Assembly: GCF_001544975.2 (NCBI RefSeq)
Contig: NZ_FCOG02000007.1
Coordinates: forward strand, 62,001-126,000
Direction: 5' to 3'
DNA: 64,000 bases
Origin: Caballeronia arationis
Lineage (GTDB): Bacteria > Pseudomonadota > Gammaproteobacteria > Burkholderiales > Burkholderiaceae
In this document: piece after piece, positions 28,098 to 37,912 of the stretch
Layout: every line of letters starts with the position of its first letter
Numbering within the stretch: position 1 is the stretch's first letter
Translations under genes and position numbers: made by a program
Notes under the pieces: generated by a model
Told to the model about the DNA's origin: nothing
What the model saw: only the letters and a program-made list of their open reading frames with translations
Database searches by the model: none

Positions 28098-28532
28098 ATG
28101 AGTCACGCAGATGCCTATCACGGCCAGTGTTTTTGCGGTGCAGTGCAGTTCACGGTGAGCGGCGAACCCGCGGGCATGGGTTATTGCCATTGCGAGTCGT
28201 GCCGGACCTGGTCGGCGGGACCCGTCAACGCGTTCACGCTCTGGAAGCCGGAGTCCGTGCGCGTCACGCGCGGCGCGGACCATATCGGCACTTACAACAA
28301 GACCGAGCACAGCTACCGCAAATGGTGCACGACGTGCGGCGGACATCTCTTTACCGAGCATCCGGGGCTCGGGCTCACGGATGTCTACGCGGCCGTCATT
28401 CCCGATTTTCCGTATGAAGCCGGCGTGCACGTCCATTACACCGAATCGAGGCTGCCCATCAAGGACGGCCTGCCCAAACTGAAGGACCTGCCGAAGGAAA
28501 TGGGCGGCTCGGGCATCGGCGTCGCCGAGTAG
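28098..28532 (+). CDS. GFA family zinc-binding protein
   Basis: A 144-residue GFA-fold protein. Zinc cysteines are in CFCGAVQF, YCHCESC and WCTTCGGHLF. No catalytic role is proven for the family. It is only distantly like the GFA protein at 5810. It is divergent from the AraC regulator and may be its target; a methyltransferase gene follows 145 bases downstream on the same strand. Confidence 0.88.
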   Translation: MSHADAYHGQCFCGAVQFTVSGEPAGMGYCHCESCRTWSAGPVNAFTLWKPESVRVTRGADHIGTYNKTEHSYRKWCTTCGGHLFTEHPGLGLTDVYAAVIPDFPYEAGVHVHYTESRLPIKDGLPKLKDLPKEMGGSGIGVAE

Positions 28533-28677
28533 CCGTCCCGCGTCCCTCGCATTCACGCTTTCCTTTGCCCGCCCGCCGCGCGGGTCACGCGCAGTCCGAA
28601 GCCGCGGCGACATTAGAACAGGCAGCAAGACCATGCACTCCCGCATCGCTGCCATCTTGCCTCTCAGGAGCATCGCC

Positions 28678-29511
28678 ATGTCCGCAGTCGATACCGCTTT
28701 CTCGCCCGCCGCCGACCTCGCCGCCGTCAAGGTCCGTCAACAGGCCGCCTGGTCGACGGGCAACTATGCCGTCGTCGGTACCACGCTGCAGATCGTCGGC
28801 GAAAATCTTTGCGAGGCGCTCGACCTGCGCGCCGGCAGCCGCGTTCTCGACGTCGCCGCGGGCAACGGCAACGCGACGCTAGCCGCCGCACGCCGCTGGT
28901 GCGACGTCACCTCGACCGACTACGTCGCTTCGCTGCTCGACGCCGGCCGCGCGCGCGCCGGGGCCGAAGGCCTCGCGGTGCAGTTCCAGGAAGCGGATGC
29001 CGAAGCGCTGCCGTACGCCGACGCCTCGTTCGACGTCGTGATGTCGACTTTCGGCGTGATGTTCACGCCGAACCAGGAAAAGGCGGCGAGCGAACTCGCG
29101 CGCGTCTGCAAGCCGGGCGGGAAGATCGGCCTGGCGAACTGGACGCCGGAGAGCTTCATCGGCCAGCTCTTCAAGACGATCGGCAAGTACATCGCTCCGC
29201 CCGCAGGCGTGAAATCGCCGGCGCTCTGGGGCACGAAAGCCCGGCTGGAGGAGCTTTTCGGCGGCAGCGCCGCGAGCATCGTCGCGACGAGCCGCGACTT
29301 CACGTTCCGCTACCGGTCGCCGGCGCACTTCATCGAAGTGTTCCGCACCTACTACGGGCCGATGAACAAGGCGTTCGCCGCGCTCGAAGGCGAGCGGCAG
29401 GCCGCGTTCCTCGGCGAGCTGATGGCGCTGATGGAGAGCCGCAACCGGTCGGGCGACGCGACGCTCGTACTGCCGAGCGAGTATCTCGAAGTCGTGGTGG
29501 AACGAAAATGA
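28678..29511 (+). CDS. class I SAM-dependent methyltransferase
   Basis: A 277-residue methyltransferase. The SAM-binding motif I is VLDVAAGNGNATLAAARR, followed by an acidic residue in TSTDYV and motif ADAEALPYADASFDVVMS; the type resembles UbiE/COQ5 (Methyltransf_11/25). An AGGAG eight bases before ATG at 28678 supports the start. The substrate is unknown; a small organic molecule is likely given the family. Between its stop and the DedA gene at 29810 there is a 12-base inverted repeat (29707-29738) but no convincing gene. Confidence 0.9.
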   Translation: MSAVDTAFSPAADLAAVKVRQQAAWSTGNYAVVGTTLQIVGENLCEALDLRAGSRVLDVAAGNGNATLAAARRWCDVTSTDYVASLLDAGRARAGAEGLAVQFQEADAEALPYADASFDVVMSTFGVMFTPNQEKAASELARVCKPGGKIGLANWTPESFIGQLFKTIGKYIAPPAGVKSPALWGTKARLEELFGGSAASIVATSRDFTFRYRSPAHFIEVFRTYYGPMNKAFAALEGERQAAFLGELMALMESRNRSGDATLVLPSEYLEVVVERK

Positions 29512-29706
29512 ACCGACTCAGGCGAAGAGTCGCCGATTCCCTCGCGTCCGGGCTGCGTCTGTGGCCTTCGGCCTGCGTGGTCGGCCTTCGGTATGGCTCG
29601 GCGTTTCTGGGCTTGCCGCTGAGCTCGTCGGTGTGCTTTTTCGGCCTTCGCTTCATCCTGACGGCGCTCGGCCTCTCGGCCTGAGCGCCGCTGCGGCCGC
29701 TTTGCC

Positions 29707-29738
29707 GGATTCGCCGCGTTCGCGTACGCGGCGAATCC
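29707..29738. terminator. inverted repeat between convergent genes
   Basis: A perfect 12-base stem (GGATTCGCCGCG and its complement) with an eight-base loop. There is no T run, so it could be a weak terminator or RNA-stabilising hairpin for either neighbour. Confidence 0.4.
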
Positions 29739-29809
29739 GTGCGCCCCGGCGACTTCCGCGAGATGGCCGTCGCGCCTCGCCGGAATGCCTGCTACAACCG
29801 CCCTGCACC

Positions 29810-30784
29810 TTACTGCCGCGCGAACGACCGCCCAAAGGGTTCCGGCCGCGCCGGCACTGGCTCGACCGGATAGCCGCGCGCGACCCATGCGTCGAGTCCG
29901 CCCCTGAGCGTATGCGCGTGCTCGAAACCCTCGCCCCGCAGGCGCCCGCAGACCCTCTTCGCGGTGACATCGTTCGGACACACGCAATACACGACGACCT
30001 CGCGTTGCGCGAACCCCGAGCCCAGCGCGCGCGGCGCGTTCGGGTCGAGCAGCAGCGCGCCGGGAATGCGGTACGGCTCCTGGCTGACCGCGGTGGCAAG
30101 CCGCGCGTCGAGCACGACGGGCGGCGCGGCGGAATGCATCATCGCGTCGAGCTGTTCCGCCGAAATGGTCAGGTCCTGCAGCCATTTGCGCAGGCGCCAG
30201 CGCCGCAGGTACCGATAGCCGACGTAGAGCAGCGCAAGCGCCAGCAGCAGGTCGACGACCGTCGCGCCATGCTGCTCGACGGTGCGCAGCAGCATCGCCA
30301 GTTGCCGGCTGAAAAGCGCGCCGCCGAGCAGCCAGAAGCCCGCCCACGCGACGGCGCCGATTGCATCCCACGTCACGAACGCCCGGGCCGCGATGCGCGT
30401 CGTGCCCATCAGCGGCGGCGTGATGAGCGCGAGCCCCGGCACGAACTTGCAGATGGACACGATCGGCACGCCGAAGCGCTCGAAGAGCGAGCGCGTCGTC
30501 TGCACGCTGGAGTCGATGGAAAGCGAAAAGCGCGCGAGCCGGTTGATCAGCGGCCGTCCGTAGACGCGCCCCGCCGAAAACCACACGCCGTCGCCGATGA
30601 GCGCGGCGAGCACCGCGGCGAGCAGGACGTGCGTGAACGAGAGCGTGCCGTGCGCCACCGCCGAGCCCGCGAAGACGAGCACAGGCACCGCCGGCACCGG
30701 CACGCCGAGACGCGTGCACAACACATTGACGAACACGGCCTCGCTGCCCCATGCCGTGACCGCTGCTGGCGTGACGTGTATCAA
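29810..30784 (-). CDS. DedA/VTT membrane protein fused to a rhodanese domain
   Basis: A 324-residue inner-membrane protein. Residues 1-195 are a DedA (VTT) domain with the family's re-entrant helix pattern (GDGVWFSAGRVYG; ERFGVPIVSICKFVPGLALIT). Residues about 205-315 are a rhodanese-like domain with the loop VVYCVCPNDVTAKR, where Cys would be the active-site residue. DedA proteins move lipids such as undecaprenyl phosphate across the membrane; the fused rhodanese may be regulatory. Another DedA-type gene lies 112 bases upstream on the same strand. Confidence 0.9.
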   Translation of the reverse strand: MIHVTPAAVTAWGSEAVFVNVLCTRLGVPVPAVPVLVFAGSAVAHGTLSFTHVLLAAVLAALIGDGVWFSAGRVYGRPLINRLARFSLSIDSSVQTTRSLFERFGVPIVSICKFVPGLALITPPLMGTTRIAARAFVTWDAIGAVAWAGFWLLGGALFSRQLAMLLRTVEQHGATVVDLLLALALLYVGYRYLRRWRLRKWLQDLTISAEQLDAMMHSAAPPVVLDARLATAVSQEPYRIPGALLLDPNAPRALGSGFAQREVVVYCVCPNDVTAKRVCGRLRGEGFEHAHTLRGGLDAWVARGYPVEPVPARPEPFGRSFARQ

Positions 30785-30896
30785 TTACCGCCTCCTTCCA
30801 TCGTTTCCCGCTGCTGCTGCACCGTCGCGCGGCCGCGTTTCATTGTTGCATGCACCGCCGCACCTCGCTGAGCCCCACCGGGGCGAGCCCGCCGCG

Positions 30897-32912
30897 TCAC
30901 TGCGCGCGCGACGCGATCAGCGTCACCCGTACACCCTCGCAGCCCATGCTGCGCGCCACCTCGATGTCGTGCCACGGCGATCCTTCGCCGTGCTCGGCGA
31001 TCATCGGCTCGACCTGCCGGGTCGGACGGAGCACGTTGAACGGCCACGACGGGCGGCGCAGGCGCTCGTGAACCAGCGAGCCGAGCCAGATCGGCGCGGC
31101 GGGCGAGCCGTCCTGGCGTTCGACGGCATAACGCGTCGGCCAGAAGCGCAGCACGTCGCGCTGGTCGTCGCCCTCGTGCGAGCGCACGAATTCGAGCTGC
31201 GACGGCTCGCCGTTGTTCAGGCGCGGCAGCACCGGCAACGCCGTCGCCGTGACGTTCGGCGACACCAGCGACAACAGGCTGTGCGCCGACAGCCGCGTGC
31301 CTTCGGTCCAGCCGCGGCTTTCGAGTTGCGCCTTCATCTGCTCGGCGGTCGCGGCCCATTGCACGGTGATCGGTTCGCGCCGGTCGCCCTCCATGTTCGA
31401 GCGATAGCACGAAAACGTGCGCCAGATCTTGTCGGTCCATTGCCCCGGGGTCACGACGATGACCTCCGGACGCTGCGCGCCCTCGGCTGTCGGAAAGGCG
31501 TTCCCGGTCGCGAGCTGGACCGCGACCGCCACGCCGATCACCGCCAGCACGGCCACGGGCATCAGGGGTCGCGCGCGCGGCTTTTCCGGATGGCGCCAGA
31601 CCGCCGTCAACGCGACCAGGAACACCCAGATCGCCGCGAGCGCCGCGCCGCCGAGCGCGTCGGAGAGCGTGAAGCGGTCGAAGTAGAGTCCGGCGAGCGT
31701 GACGGCCGAGACGACCGCGACCGTCGCGACCGCGACCAGCACGCGCGCCACCGTGCCCACGCGCCGCTCCACTATAAATGCGAGAAAACCGTAGATGATG
31801 ACGGCCGCCGCGACGTGGTTGCTCGGAAAGGCGCGCGCGTTCGACGCCAGCGCGCCGAGCGGCAAATGGCGCGTCGCGATCTGGATCGCGAGGATCAGCA
31901 CCTGCGAGAACGCCACGGCCGCGAGCCAGTAAGCGATGGTGCGCCAGCGCCGCTCTAGCGCCATCCACGCGATCACCAGCACGACGAGCGCCGAGAGCGT
32001 CGGCAGGCTGCCGAGCGTCGAGAATACGGCGAGGAGGTCGTCGGCCCAGGTCGAGCGGAACGACTGCAGGAACCGGTACGCCGACATGTCGACCTGCACG
32101 ATGGGGTCGCCGTGGGCGATGTCCTCGAGCGTCGAGAAGAACACCGCCGCCGATACGAGCAGGAACACCGAGATCGTCGCGATCAGGCCGGCCGCCGGGC
32201 TCTCGGGACTGAGCGCGCGCATCACGACGCGCCGGGAGCGCCCCGGATGCCGCTCGGCCCATGCGATCAGGCGTTGCCGCGAGCTGCTGGTCCACGAGCG
32301 CGCGTGCGAAACCGTGATGCGGATCACGTTGTAGGTGAGCCAGGCCGCGACGGCGACGATCGCGACGACCACCACGAGCCGGAACGACACCGCGCCCGCC
32401 AGTTCGATCGACGCGCCGAACACCACGCCCGGCAGGATGTGCACGGGCGCCCACAGCAGCGCGGAGAGCACGTTGACCGCGAAAAAGCGCGCGGGCGCCA
32501 TGCCGAGCATGCCCGCGACTACCGGCACGACCGCGCGCAGCGGCGGCAGGAAACGCGCCGTCACGACGCTTTTTGCGCCGTGCATCACGAAGTATTTCTC
32601 GCCCGCCGCGAGCACCGCGGGATGCGTGCGAAACGGCCAGATCTGCCGGAGCGACTCTTGGTAGCGCGCGCCGACCCAGTAGCTCGCAGCGTCGCCGGCG
32701 ATGGCGCCCGCGATCGCGCAGACGAATACCCAGCCGAGATTGAGCGTGCCCGTGCCGACGAGCGCGCCCGCGACGAACATCGCCGTGCTTCCCGGGACGA
32801 ACGTTCCGATGAATGCGACCGACTCCAGCAGCGCCGCAAGCGCGACCACGGCGAGCGCCCACCCGGGATGCCCCGACAGCATATGCAGCAACTTGAAATA
32901 GGCATGCTCCAT
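30897..32912 (-). CDS. DedA-PAP2-LssY_C fusion membrane protein
   Basis: A 671-residue membrane protein of three parts: a DedA domain at about 1-200, a PAP2 (lipid phosphatase) domain at about 245-435, and an LssY C-terminal domain at about 470-671. In the PAP2 part, PSNH (363-366) replaces PSGH but keeps its His, while the third motif reads DRFTLSD, placing Phe414 where the nucleophilic His is expected; the first K-x6-RP motif is also unclear. The phosphatase may therefore be inactive. ATG at 32912 has GGAG upstream. A role in lipid-carrier transport or recycling is plausible (inference). Confidence 0.88.
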   Translation of the reverse strand: MEHAYFKLLHMLSGHPGWALAVVALAALLESVAFIGTFVPGSTAMFVAGALVGTGTLNLGWVFVCAIAGAIAGDAASYWVGARYQESLRQIWPFRTHPAVLAAGEKYFVMHGAKSVVTARFLPPLRAVVPVVAGMLGMAPARFFAVNVLSALLWAPVHILPGVVFGASIELAGAVSFRLVVVVAIVAVAAWLTYNVIRITVSHARSWTSSSRQRLIAWAERHPGRSRRVVMRALSPESPAAGLIATISVFLLVSAAVFFSTLEDIAHGDPIVQVDMSAYRFLQSFRSTWADDLLAVFSTLGSLPTLSALVVLVIAWMALERRWRTIAYWLAAVAFSQVLILAIQIATRHLPLGALASNARAFPSNHVAAAVIIYGFLAFIVERRVGTVARVLVAVATVAVVSAVTLAGLYFDRFTLSDALGGAALAAIWVFLVALTAVWRHPEKPRARPLMPVAVLAVIGVAVAVQLATGNAFPTAEGAQRPEVIVVTPGQWTDKIWRTFSCYRSNMEGDRREPITVQWAATAEQMKAQLESRGWTEGTRLSAHSLLSLVSPNVTATALPVLPRLNNGEPSQLEFVRSHEGDDQRDVLRFWPTRYAVERQDGSPAAPIWLGSLVHERLRRPSWPFNVLRPTRQVEPMIAEHGEGSPWHDIEVARSMGCEGVRVTLIASRAQ

Positions 32913-33098
32913 CGGCAGCTCCGTGTTCTTTGGTCCGATTCTAGACCTGTTGGCGCGACGTCTACGGCCACCGGCAGAGCGCGGCGATCGCAACAATCGG
33001 GAGCCGGGACGATGTCGATTCCGGCGCGCGCCGTTCGTCGTATCGATGGGAGGCGCACGTTGCGCGCCCGTTCCCTCATCGGAAATTGGAGGTGGTAC

Positions 33099-33452
33099 AT
33101 GAATTACGTCGATGGATTCGTCGCGGCGGTGCCCGTCGCCAATCGCGAGGCCTATGTGAAGCATTCCCGCCTCGCCGCGGCCGTGTTCAAGGAGCACGGC
33201 GCGCTGAAGCTCGTCGAGTGCTGGGGCGACGACGTCCCGGACGGCGAGCTGACGTCCTTCCCGATGGCGGTCAAGCGCAAGGGCGACGAGGTCGTGGTGT
33301 TCGCGTGGATCATCTGGCCGTCGCGCGAGACGCGCGACGCCGGCATGAAAGCCGTGATGGCCGACCCGCGCGTTCAGCCCGACGTCAACCCGATGCCATT
33401 CGACGGCCGCCGTCTGATCTACGGCGGCTTCCAGGTGATCGTCGACGAATGA
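33099..33452 (+). CDS. DUF1428 family protein
   Basis: A 117-residue protein of the DUF1428 family, a small dimeric alpha/beta barrel (ferredoxin-like) protein. Typical stretches are MNYVDGFVAAVPVANREAY, ECWGDDVPDGELTSFPMAVK and MPFDGRRLIYGGF. No activity is established. A GGAGG before ATG at 33099 gives a strong start. It stands alone and is divergent from the DedA-PAP2 gene. Confidence 0.92.
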   Translation: MNYVDGFVAAVPVANREAYVKHSRLAAAVFKEHGALKLVECWGDDVPDGELTSFPMAVKRKGDEVVVFAWIIWPSRETRDAGMKAVMADPRVQPDVNPMPFDGRRLIYGGFQVIVDE

Positions 33453-33616
33453 ATGTAGTGAGCGTTCCGTCACGTGCCGATCGATGCGGTGCACAACGTG
33501 ACGGGTCTGCAGGTAGGCATCCGTAAGCGGGGATGTGCGAAGGCGGTCGTCGTGGGATAAAGCGCAAAAGACGCCAGGCGTCGGTGCGACGCGAATCCCG
33601 GGCGACAGGAGACGAC

Positions 33617-35149
33617 ATGCCTTCAGACAACTTTATGCAGCCGGTAACGCGCGGCTACACGGGCGCAGCACGAGAGCCGCGTGCGACCCAGCGAAGAAAA
33701 GGTGCGCGCGCACCGGTCAAGCTCGCCGGGCCGGTCGGCCGCTCGTGGCTGCTCTGGGCATTCGTGCTGCTCGTGAATATCGCGGGCGGCGTCTTCCTCT
33801 GGCTGCTGATGCCGCCCGGCAACTGCGGGCAGGACGAGCAGTGCGGCATCGCCGAAAGTGTGCGCTCGTGGCTGTGGGGCATGGTCGGCCGCTCGCCCGC
33901 GCACGGCGACGCGTTGCGCGGACTCATGTCACCCGACGATTTTGTCGTCGCGATCCTGCTGGCGGCGATCGCCTCGATGCTCATCGCCGCGCCCTTCATC
34001 GGCTTTCTCACGCGCGGCTGGTTCGCGCGCTTCGACGAATTCCGCAACAGCCTGCAGGACGGCGCGCTCTTCGCGTACCTGCGGCGCTTCCGGTCGGTGC
34101 GTCTCCTGGGCGAAATCCATCGCGGTCCGTCGGCCGAGCGGCCGAGCGAGGAAGCGCTCGGCGAAGAAGCGACGTGGAAGGCGCTCGAATCCCGCCACGC
34201 GGACGTGAGCGGCCGCGTCTTCGAGACCATCTATCACGAGGAGTTCGGGCTTTATTCGTTCCTGCCGCCGTTCCTGCTGCTCGTCGTCATCACCTATGCC
34301 GAAGCCGTCCTGCTGGCGCCGCTGCGCGCCTGCGGTGGCGATTCGCCCGCGTGCCACGGCGTAATTTTCGGCGCCGGCGCGCAACTCGTGATCAGCGCGA
34401 TTGCCGGCGCCTACATGTTCGCGGTGAGCGACGCCGTCATCAACATCCGTCGCCGCTCGCTGAACGTGTCCGACGTCTACTGGTACGCGTTGCGCGCGTT
34501 TCTCGCCCTGCCCATCGCGACGCTCTTCGCGGCCGCGCCCGGCGACAGCATGAAGCCGGTGTTCGCATTCGCCGTCGCGATGCTGCCGGTCGACGTGCTG
34601 ATGAAGGAGATCCGGCGCCTTGCCTATCCGGCGTCGCTCGCGCAGACCAATCCCGAGGAAAAGGGCGACCAGTTGCTGACGCTCGCCGGCGTGACGACGC
34701 CCGTCGTCGGGCTGTTTCTTGCCGAGGGCGTGTATTCGGTGGAGCAGATCGCCGCATCCGACCCGGTGCTGCTCGCGATCCGCACCGGCCTGCCGTTTCG
34801 CTTCGTGCTCCGGCTCGGCGGACAGGCCATCGTGCGGCGTCATCTTGGCGACCGCGCACGCGAACTCGTGCCGCTCGGTCTCGCGGATGCCGGTCCCATC
34901 TGCGACCTCGTGAAGCGGGAAAGCGAAGGCGACGGGTTCGCGGTCGCGACCGAAGCCGTGCGCACGAGGCTTGTCGCGGAGGGCGACAAGGACATTCCGC
35001 TCGGGCTCGTGCAGATGAAATTCCGCCAGATCGCGGGCGAGGAGTACGCGCGGATGCTCTCGAAAATCGGGCCGCTGAGGTATTCCGCATCCGACCTCGG
35101 CGGCGCGCCGGCGGCGGTCTTCAATCCCGCGCAAAAGGCCGCCGCATAA
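33617..35149 (+). CDS. multi-pass membrane protein, function unknown
   Basis: A 510-residue protein I do not recognise. About six hydrophobic segments are visible (for example near residues 45-65, 110-130, 215-240, 255-280 and 300-340). The N-terminus is basic and the loop after the first segment holds Cys pairs. The C-terminal third is soluble and contains two similar helical stretches, LLTLAGVTTPVVGLFLAEGV and RELVPLGLADAGPICDLV, that resemble helix-hairpin-helix-type modules (inference). ATG at 33617 is preceded by AGGAG. It is followed 210 bases later by a lipoprotein gene on the same strand. Confidence 0.75.
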   Translation: MPSDNFMQPVTRGYTGAAREPRATQRRKGARAPVKLAGPVGRSWLLWAFVLLVNIAGGVFLWLLMPPGNCGQDEQCGIAESVRSWLWGMVGRSPAHGDALRGLMSPDDFVVAILLAAIASMLIAAPFIGFLTRGWFARFDEFRNSLQDGALFAYLRRFRSVRLLGEIHRGPSAERPSEEALGEEATWKALESRHADVSGRVFETIYHEEFGLYSFLPPFLLLVVITYAEAVLLAPLRACGGDSPACHGVIFGAGAQLVISAIAGAYMFAVSDAVINIRRRSLNVSDVYWYALRAFLALPIATLFAAAPGDSMKPVFAFAVAMLPVDVLMKEIRRLAYPASLAQTNPEEKGDQLLTLAGVTTPVVGLFLAEGVYSVEQIAASDPVLLAIRTGLPFRFVLRLGGQAIVRRHLGDRARELVPLGLADAGPICDLVKRESEGDGFAVATEAVRTRLVAEGDKDIPLGLVQMKFRQIAGEEYARMLSKIGPLRYSASDLGGAPAAVFNPAQKAAA

Positions 35150-35359
35150 GGCTCGGCGCCACGTGACATACCGCGAAATAATTGTTGAATGGAGTTCGCG
35201 AAGCCGCTCACCCATACTCGCCTCTGTCGCTGGAGCACGAAAGAAAGCGCGCCAGCCGAGGAGTATCGCGCAGCAACGACATCGCACAACGATGTCCGGA
35301 TTGTCCGGCGATACGTCGATCACGATAGAGACACGGCTGTGTCGGTTGAGAGGGTGAAC

Positions 35360-36106
35360 ATGTTTGCTTCGATCGGTTCTTTCGGTATTGCGGGTCGCAA
35401 GGGTGTGCGGATGGCTTCGGCGGCGATCGCCTTCAGTTCGATGATGCTGGCGGGATGCGCAGGCACCGGCGCTACCGCCGCGCAATATTCGGCGGCACCC
35501 GCGGCGCGGCCGGACAACATCTACGTGTACGCGTTCGACAGCGCAGCCGGCGAAGTCAAGCTCGACAGCGGCATCATGCAGAAGATGAAGGCGCGGGTCG
35601 AAGGCAAGTCGGCGGCCGACGAGCAGTCCGTCGACGCCGCCGAAGTCCGCGAGGACGTGGCAAACGAGATCGTCAAGCAGTTGCAGTCGATGGGCCTGCA
35701 TGCGGTCCGCTCCGACGCACCCGCGCCGGCCGGCGAGAACGTGCTGCTCGTGACCGGCCACTTCGACGACATCGATGCCGGCAGCCGCCGCCGCCGCACG
35801 CTCGTCGGGCTGGGTGCGGGCAAGAGCGAGGTGAGCACGTCGGTGCAGATTCTCTACAAGCCGGCGGGCGGTGGCGCGCAGCTCGTGCAGAGTTTCGATG
35901 CGAGCGCCGACAGCGGCAAGATGCCCGGCGTCGCGGAAACGGCGGGGGTATCGGCCGCGGCGGGTGCGGGCCTGCACGGCGCGACCGAAGCGAAGCGCGA
36001 CAGCGTGTCCGCCGACGCGAAGCATCTCGGCGATTCGATCGCGAAGCAGATCGCGGAAGTCGGTGTCGCGCAAGGATGGATGTCGACCAGCCGGGTCAAG
36101 GGCTGA
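35360..36106 (+). CDS. DUF4410 family lipoprotein
   Basis: A 248-residue predicted lipoprotein; the signal peptide carries the lipobox LAGC near residue 33. The mature part fits DUF4410: YVYAFDSAAGEVKLDSG, VANEIVKQLQSMGL, LLVTGHFDDIDAGSRRRR and a Gly/Ala-rich region. Function of the family is unknown, but it has the alpha/beta pattern of small envelope lipoproteins. The start is ATG at 35360, with AGGG upstream. Confidence 0.82.
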   Translation: MFASIGSFGIAGRKGVRMASAAIAFSSMMLAGCAGTGATAAQYSAAPAARPDNIYVYAFDSAAGEVKLDSGIMQKMKARVEGKSAADEQSVDAAEVREDVANEIVKQLQSMGLHAVRSDAPAPAGENVLLVTGHFDDIDAGSRRRRTLVGLGAGKSEVSTSVQILYKPAGGGAQLVQSFDASADSGKMPGVAETAGVSAAAGAGLHGATEAKRDSVSADAKHLGDSIAKQIAEVGVAQGWMSTSRVKG

Positions 36107-36358
36107 TCCAGTCGAATCAGGGCGGGACGAGCGCCCGTTTGGCGTCGTCCGACTGTGCACGACATGTTCGCGCTTTTCGCGCACCGTGCGCGAGAAAAGC
36201 CGCGCGACAATCGATTACATGCGCAGTCTTGACCAGGACGAATTCCATCGCCGTGTGAGCGGCTACGCACAGATGATTCCGCACGGGGCGCCTGAAGCTT
36301 CGAAGCCGGATCGCGCCGCACGTGCGCCGCAGCTTCGGCTTGGCCGGGGAGAGCCTCG

Positions 36359-37912
36359 ATGGGATCGACACCTTTGCAGGGACGCCGCCGCTTTCTCGGC
36401 GCCACGCTGTGCGGCGCGTTCGCAGTGTGCGGCGGCAGCAACTCGAACGCCGGCGAGTCACAGCCCGCTCCCGTCCCCGTCCCCGAGAAACAGATCAACG
36501 ACGCGATCGGACAGATCGACAAACTCGCCGCCGAACTGATGTCGAGCACCGGCGTCCCGGGCATGGCGGTGGCAGTCGTGCGCAACGGCCAGACGGTCTA
36601 CGCGAAAGGCTTCGGCACGCGGCTCGTCGGCTCGGGCCAGCCGGTCGACGCCGACACCGTCTTCCAGCTCGCGTCGGTATCGAAGTCGGTCGGGTCGAGC
36701 GTGGTTGCGCATCAGGTCGGGATAGGCAGTGTGGCGTGGAACACGCCAGTGCGCGCGCATCTGCCGTGGTTCGCGCTCTCCGATCCCGAAGTGAGTCAGA
36801 CCATCGAGATCGCGGACCTGTACTCGCACCGCTCGGGTCTGCCCGATCACGCCGGCGACCGTCTCGAGGACATGGGCTATGGTAAGAGGGAAATCCTCGA
36901 ACGTCTGCGCTTTTTGCCGCTGCATCCGTTCAGAAACTCATACTTCGATACGAACTTCGGGGTGACGGCGGCGGCGGTGTCCGTCGCGGCGGCGGCGGGG
37001 ATCGACTGGGCGACGCTCTCGGAGCAGGTCATCTATCAGCCGCTCGGCATGAGCAGCACGAGTTCGCGCTACGCCGACTTCGCCGCGCGCAGCAACCGCG
37101 CGCTCGGGCATGTGAAGGTGAACGGCAAGTGGGTGCAGGGCCTCGGGACGACGCCCGATGCGCAATCGCCGGCGGGCGGCGTCAGCTCGTCGGTCAACGA
37201 CATGGCAAAGTGGCTCGCGATGATGCTCGGCAAGGGCGTGTTCAACGGCCGCCGCATCGTCGACGAGAAGGCGCTCGCCGCCGCCACCAGCGCGCAGGTG
37301 CAGTCCGTGCCGGAGGGCGACGGCCATCCCGCGAGCTTTTACGGCTACGGCTTCAATGTCGGCACGACTGCGGCGGGACGCCCGAGTTTCAGTCACTCCG
37401 GCGCGTTCGGCGCGGGCGCTGCGACCAACTTTCTGGTTGTGCCGTCGACGGGAGTCGCGATCATCGCGCTCACCAACGGCTATCCGATCGGCGTGCCTGA
37501 GACACTGACCGCACAGTTCTTCGATCTCGTGCAGTTCGGCTCGATCCAGCGCGACTGGGCGAAGCTCTACGCCAATGCGTTCGCGTCGCTCAGCAAGCCG
37601 GAGGGATCGCTCGTCGGCGTGGCGCCGCCCGCGTCGCCGCTGCCGGCCCGGGCGCTTTCCACCTACACGGGGACCTGTCGCAACGACTACTACGGGCCGA
37701 TCCAGGTGATCGATCGGGGCGGCTCGCTCGTGCTCTCGATCGGACCGCGTCCGATGATGCTGCCGCTCACGCATTGGGACGGCGATGTCTTCACCTTCAC
37801 GCTCGTCAACGAGAACGCATCGCCGGGCACGATCTCGAAGGCGTTGTTCCTGAGCAACCGCGTGACGCTCGAGTATTACGACGAGGACGGCGTCGGCACG
37901 TTCATCCGCTGA
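36359..37912 (+). CDS. serine hydrolase (class C beta-lactamase fold) with altered Tyr motif
   Basis: A 517-residue exported protein of the class C beta-lactamase/PBP4* fold with a C-terminal DUF3471-like domain. The N-terminus, RRRFLGATLCGAFA, is a twin-arginine-type signal. The nucleophile motif SVSK is at 106-109 and the third motif HSG at 346-348. The second motif, usually YxN, reads DTN at 197-199, so the catalytic Tyr is Asp. Activity may be lost or changed. GGAG precedes ATG at 36359. Its 3' end overlaps the convergent tehA gene by 37 bases. Confidence 0.87.
   Translation: MGSTPLQGRRRFLGATLCGAFAVCGGSNSNAGESQPAPVPVPEKQINDAIGQIDKLAAELMSSTGVPGMAVAVVRNGQTVYAKGFGTRLVGSGQPVDADTVFQLASVSKSVGSSVVAHQVGIGSVAWNTPVRAHLPWFALSDPEVSQTIEIADLYSHRSGLPDHAGDRLEDMGYGKREILERLRFLPLHPFRNSYFDTNFGVTAAAVSVAAAAGIDWATLSEQVIYQPLGMSSTSSRYADFAARSNRALGHVKVNGKWVQGLGTTPDAQSPAGGVSSSVNDMAKWLAMMLGKGVFNGRRIVDEKALAAATSAQVQSVPEGDGHPASFYGYGFNVGTTAAGRPSFSHSGAFGAGAATNFLVVPSTGVAIIALTNGYPIGVPETLTAQFFDLVQFGSIQRDWAKLYANAFASLSKPEGSLVGVAPPASPLPARALSTYTGTCRNDYYGPIQVIDRGGSLVLSIGPRPMMLPLTHWDGDVFTFTLVNENASPGTISKALFLSNRVTLEYYDEDGVGTFIR

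Noticed and set aside
29508..29684. 58-codon frame overlapping the methyltransferase stop (ATGA)
   Set aside because: The overlap looks like coupling, but the sequence is made of repeated GGCCTTCG units and gives no credible protein.
30781..32862. 693-codon minus-strand open frame overlapping the DedA-PAP2 gene
   Set aside because: Arg-rich out-of-frame translation of the same region; the other frame has clear membrane domains.
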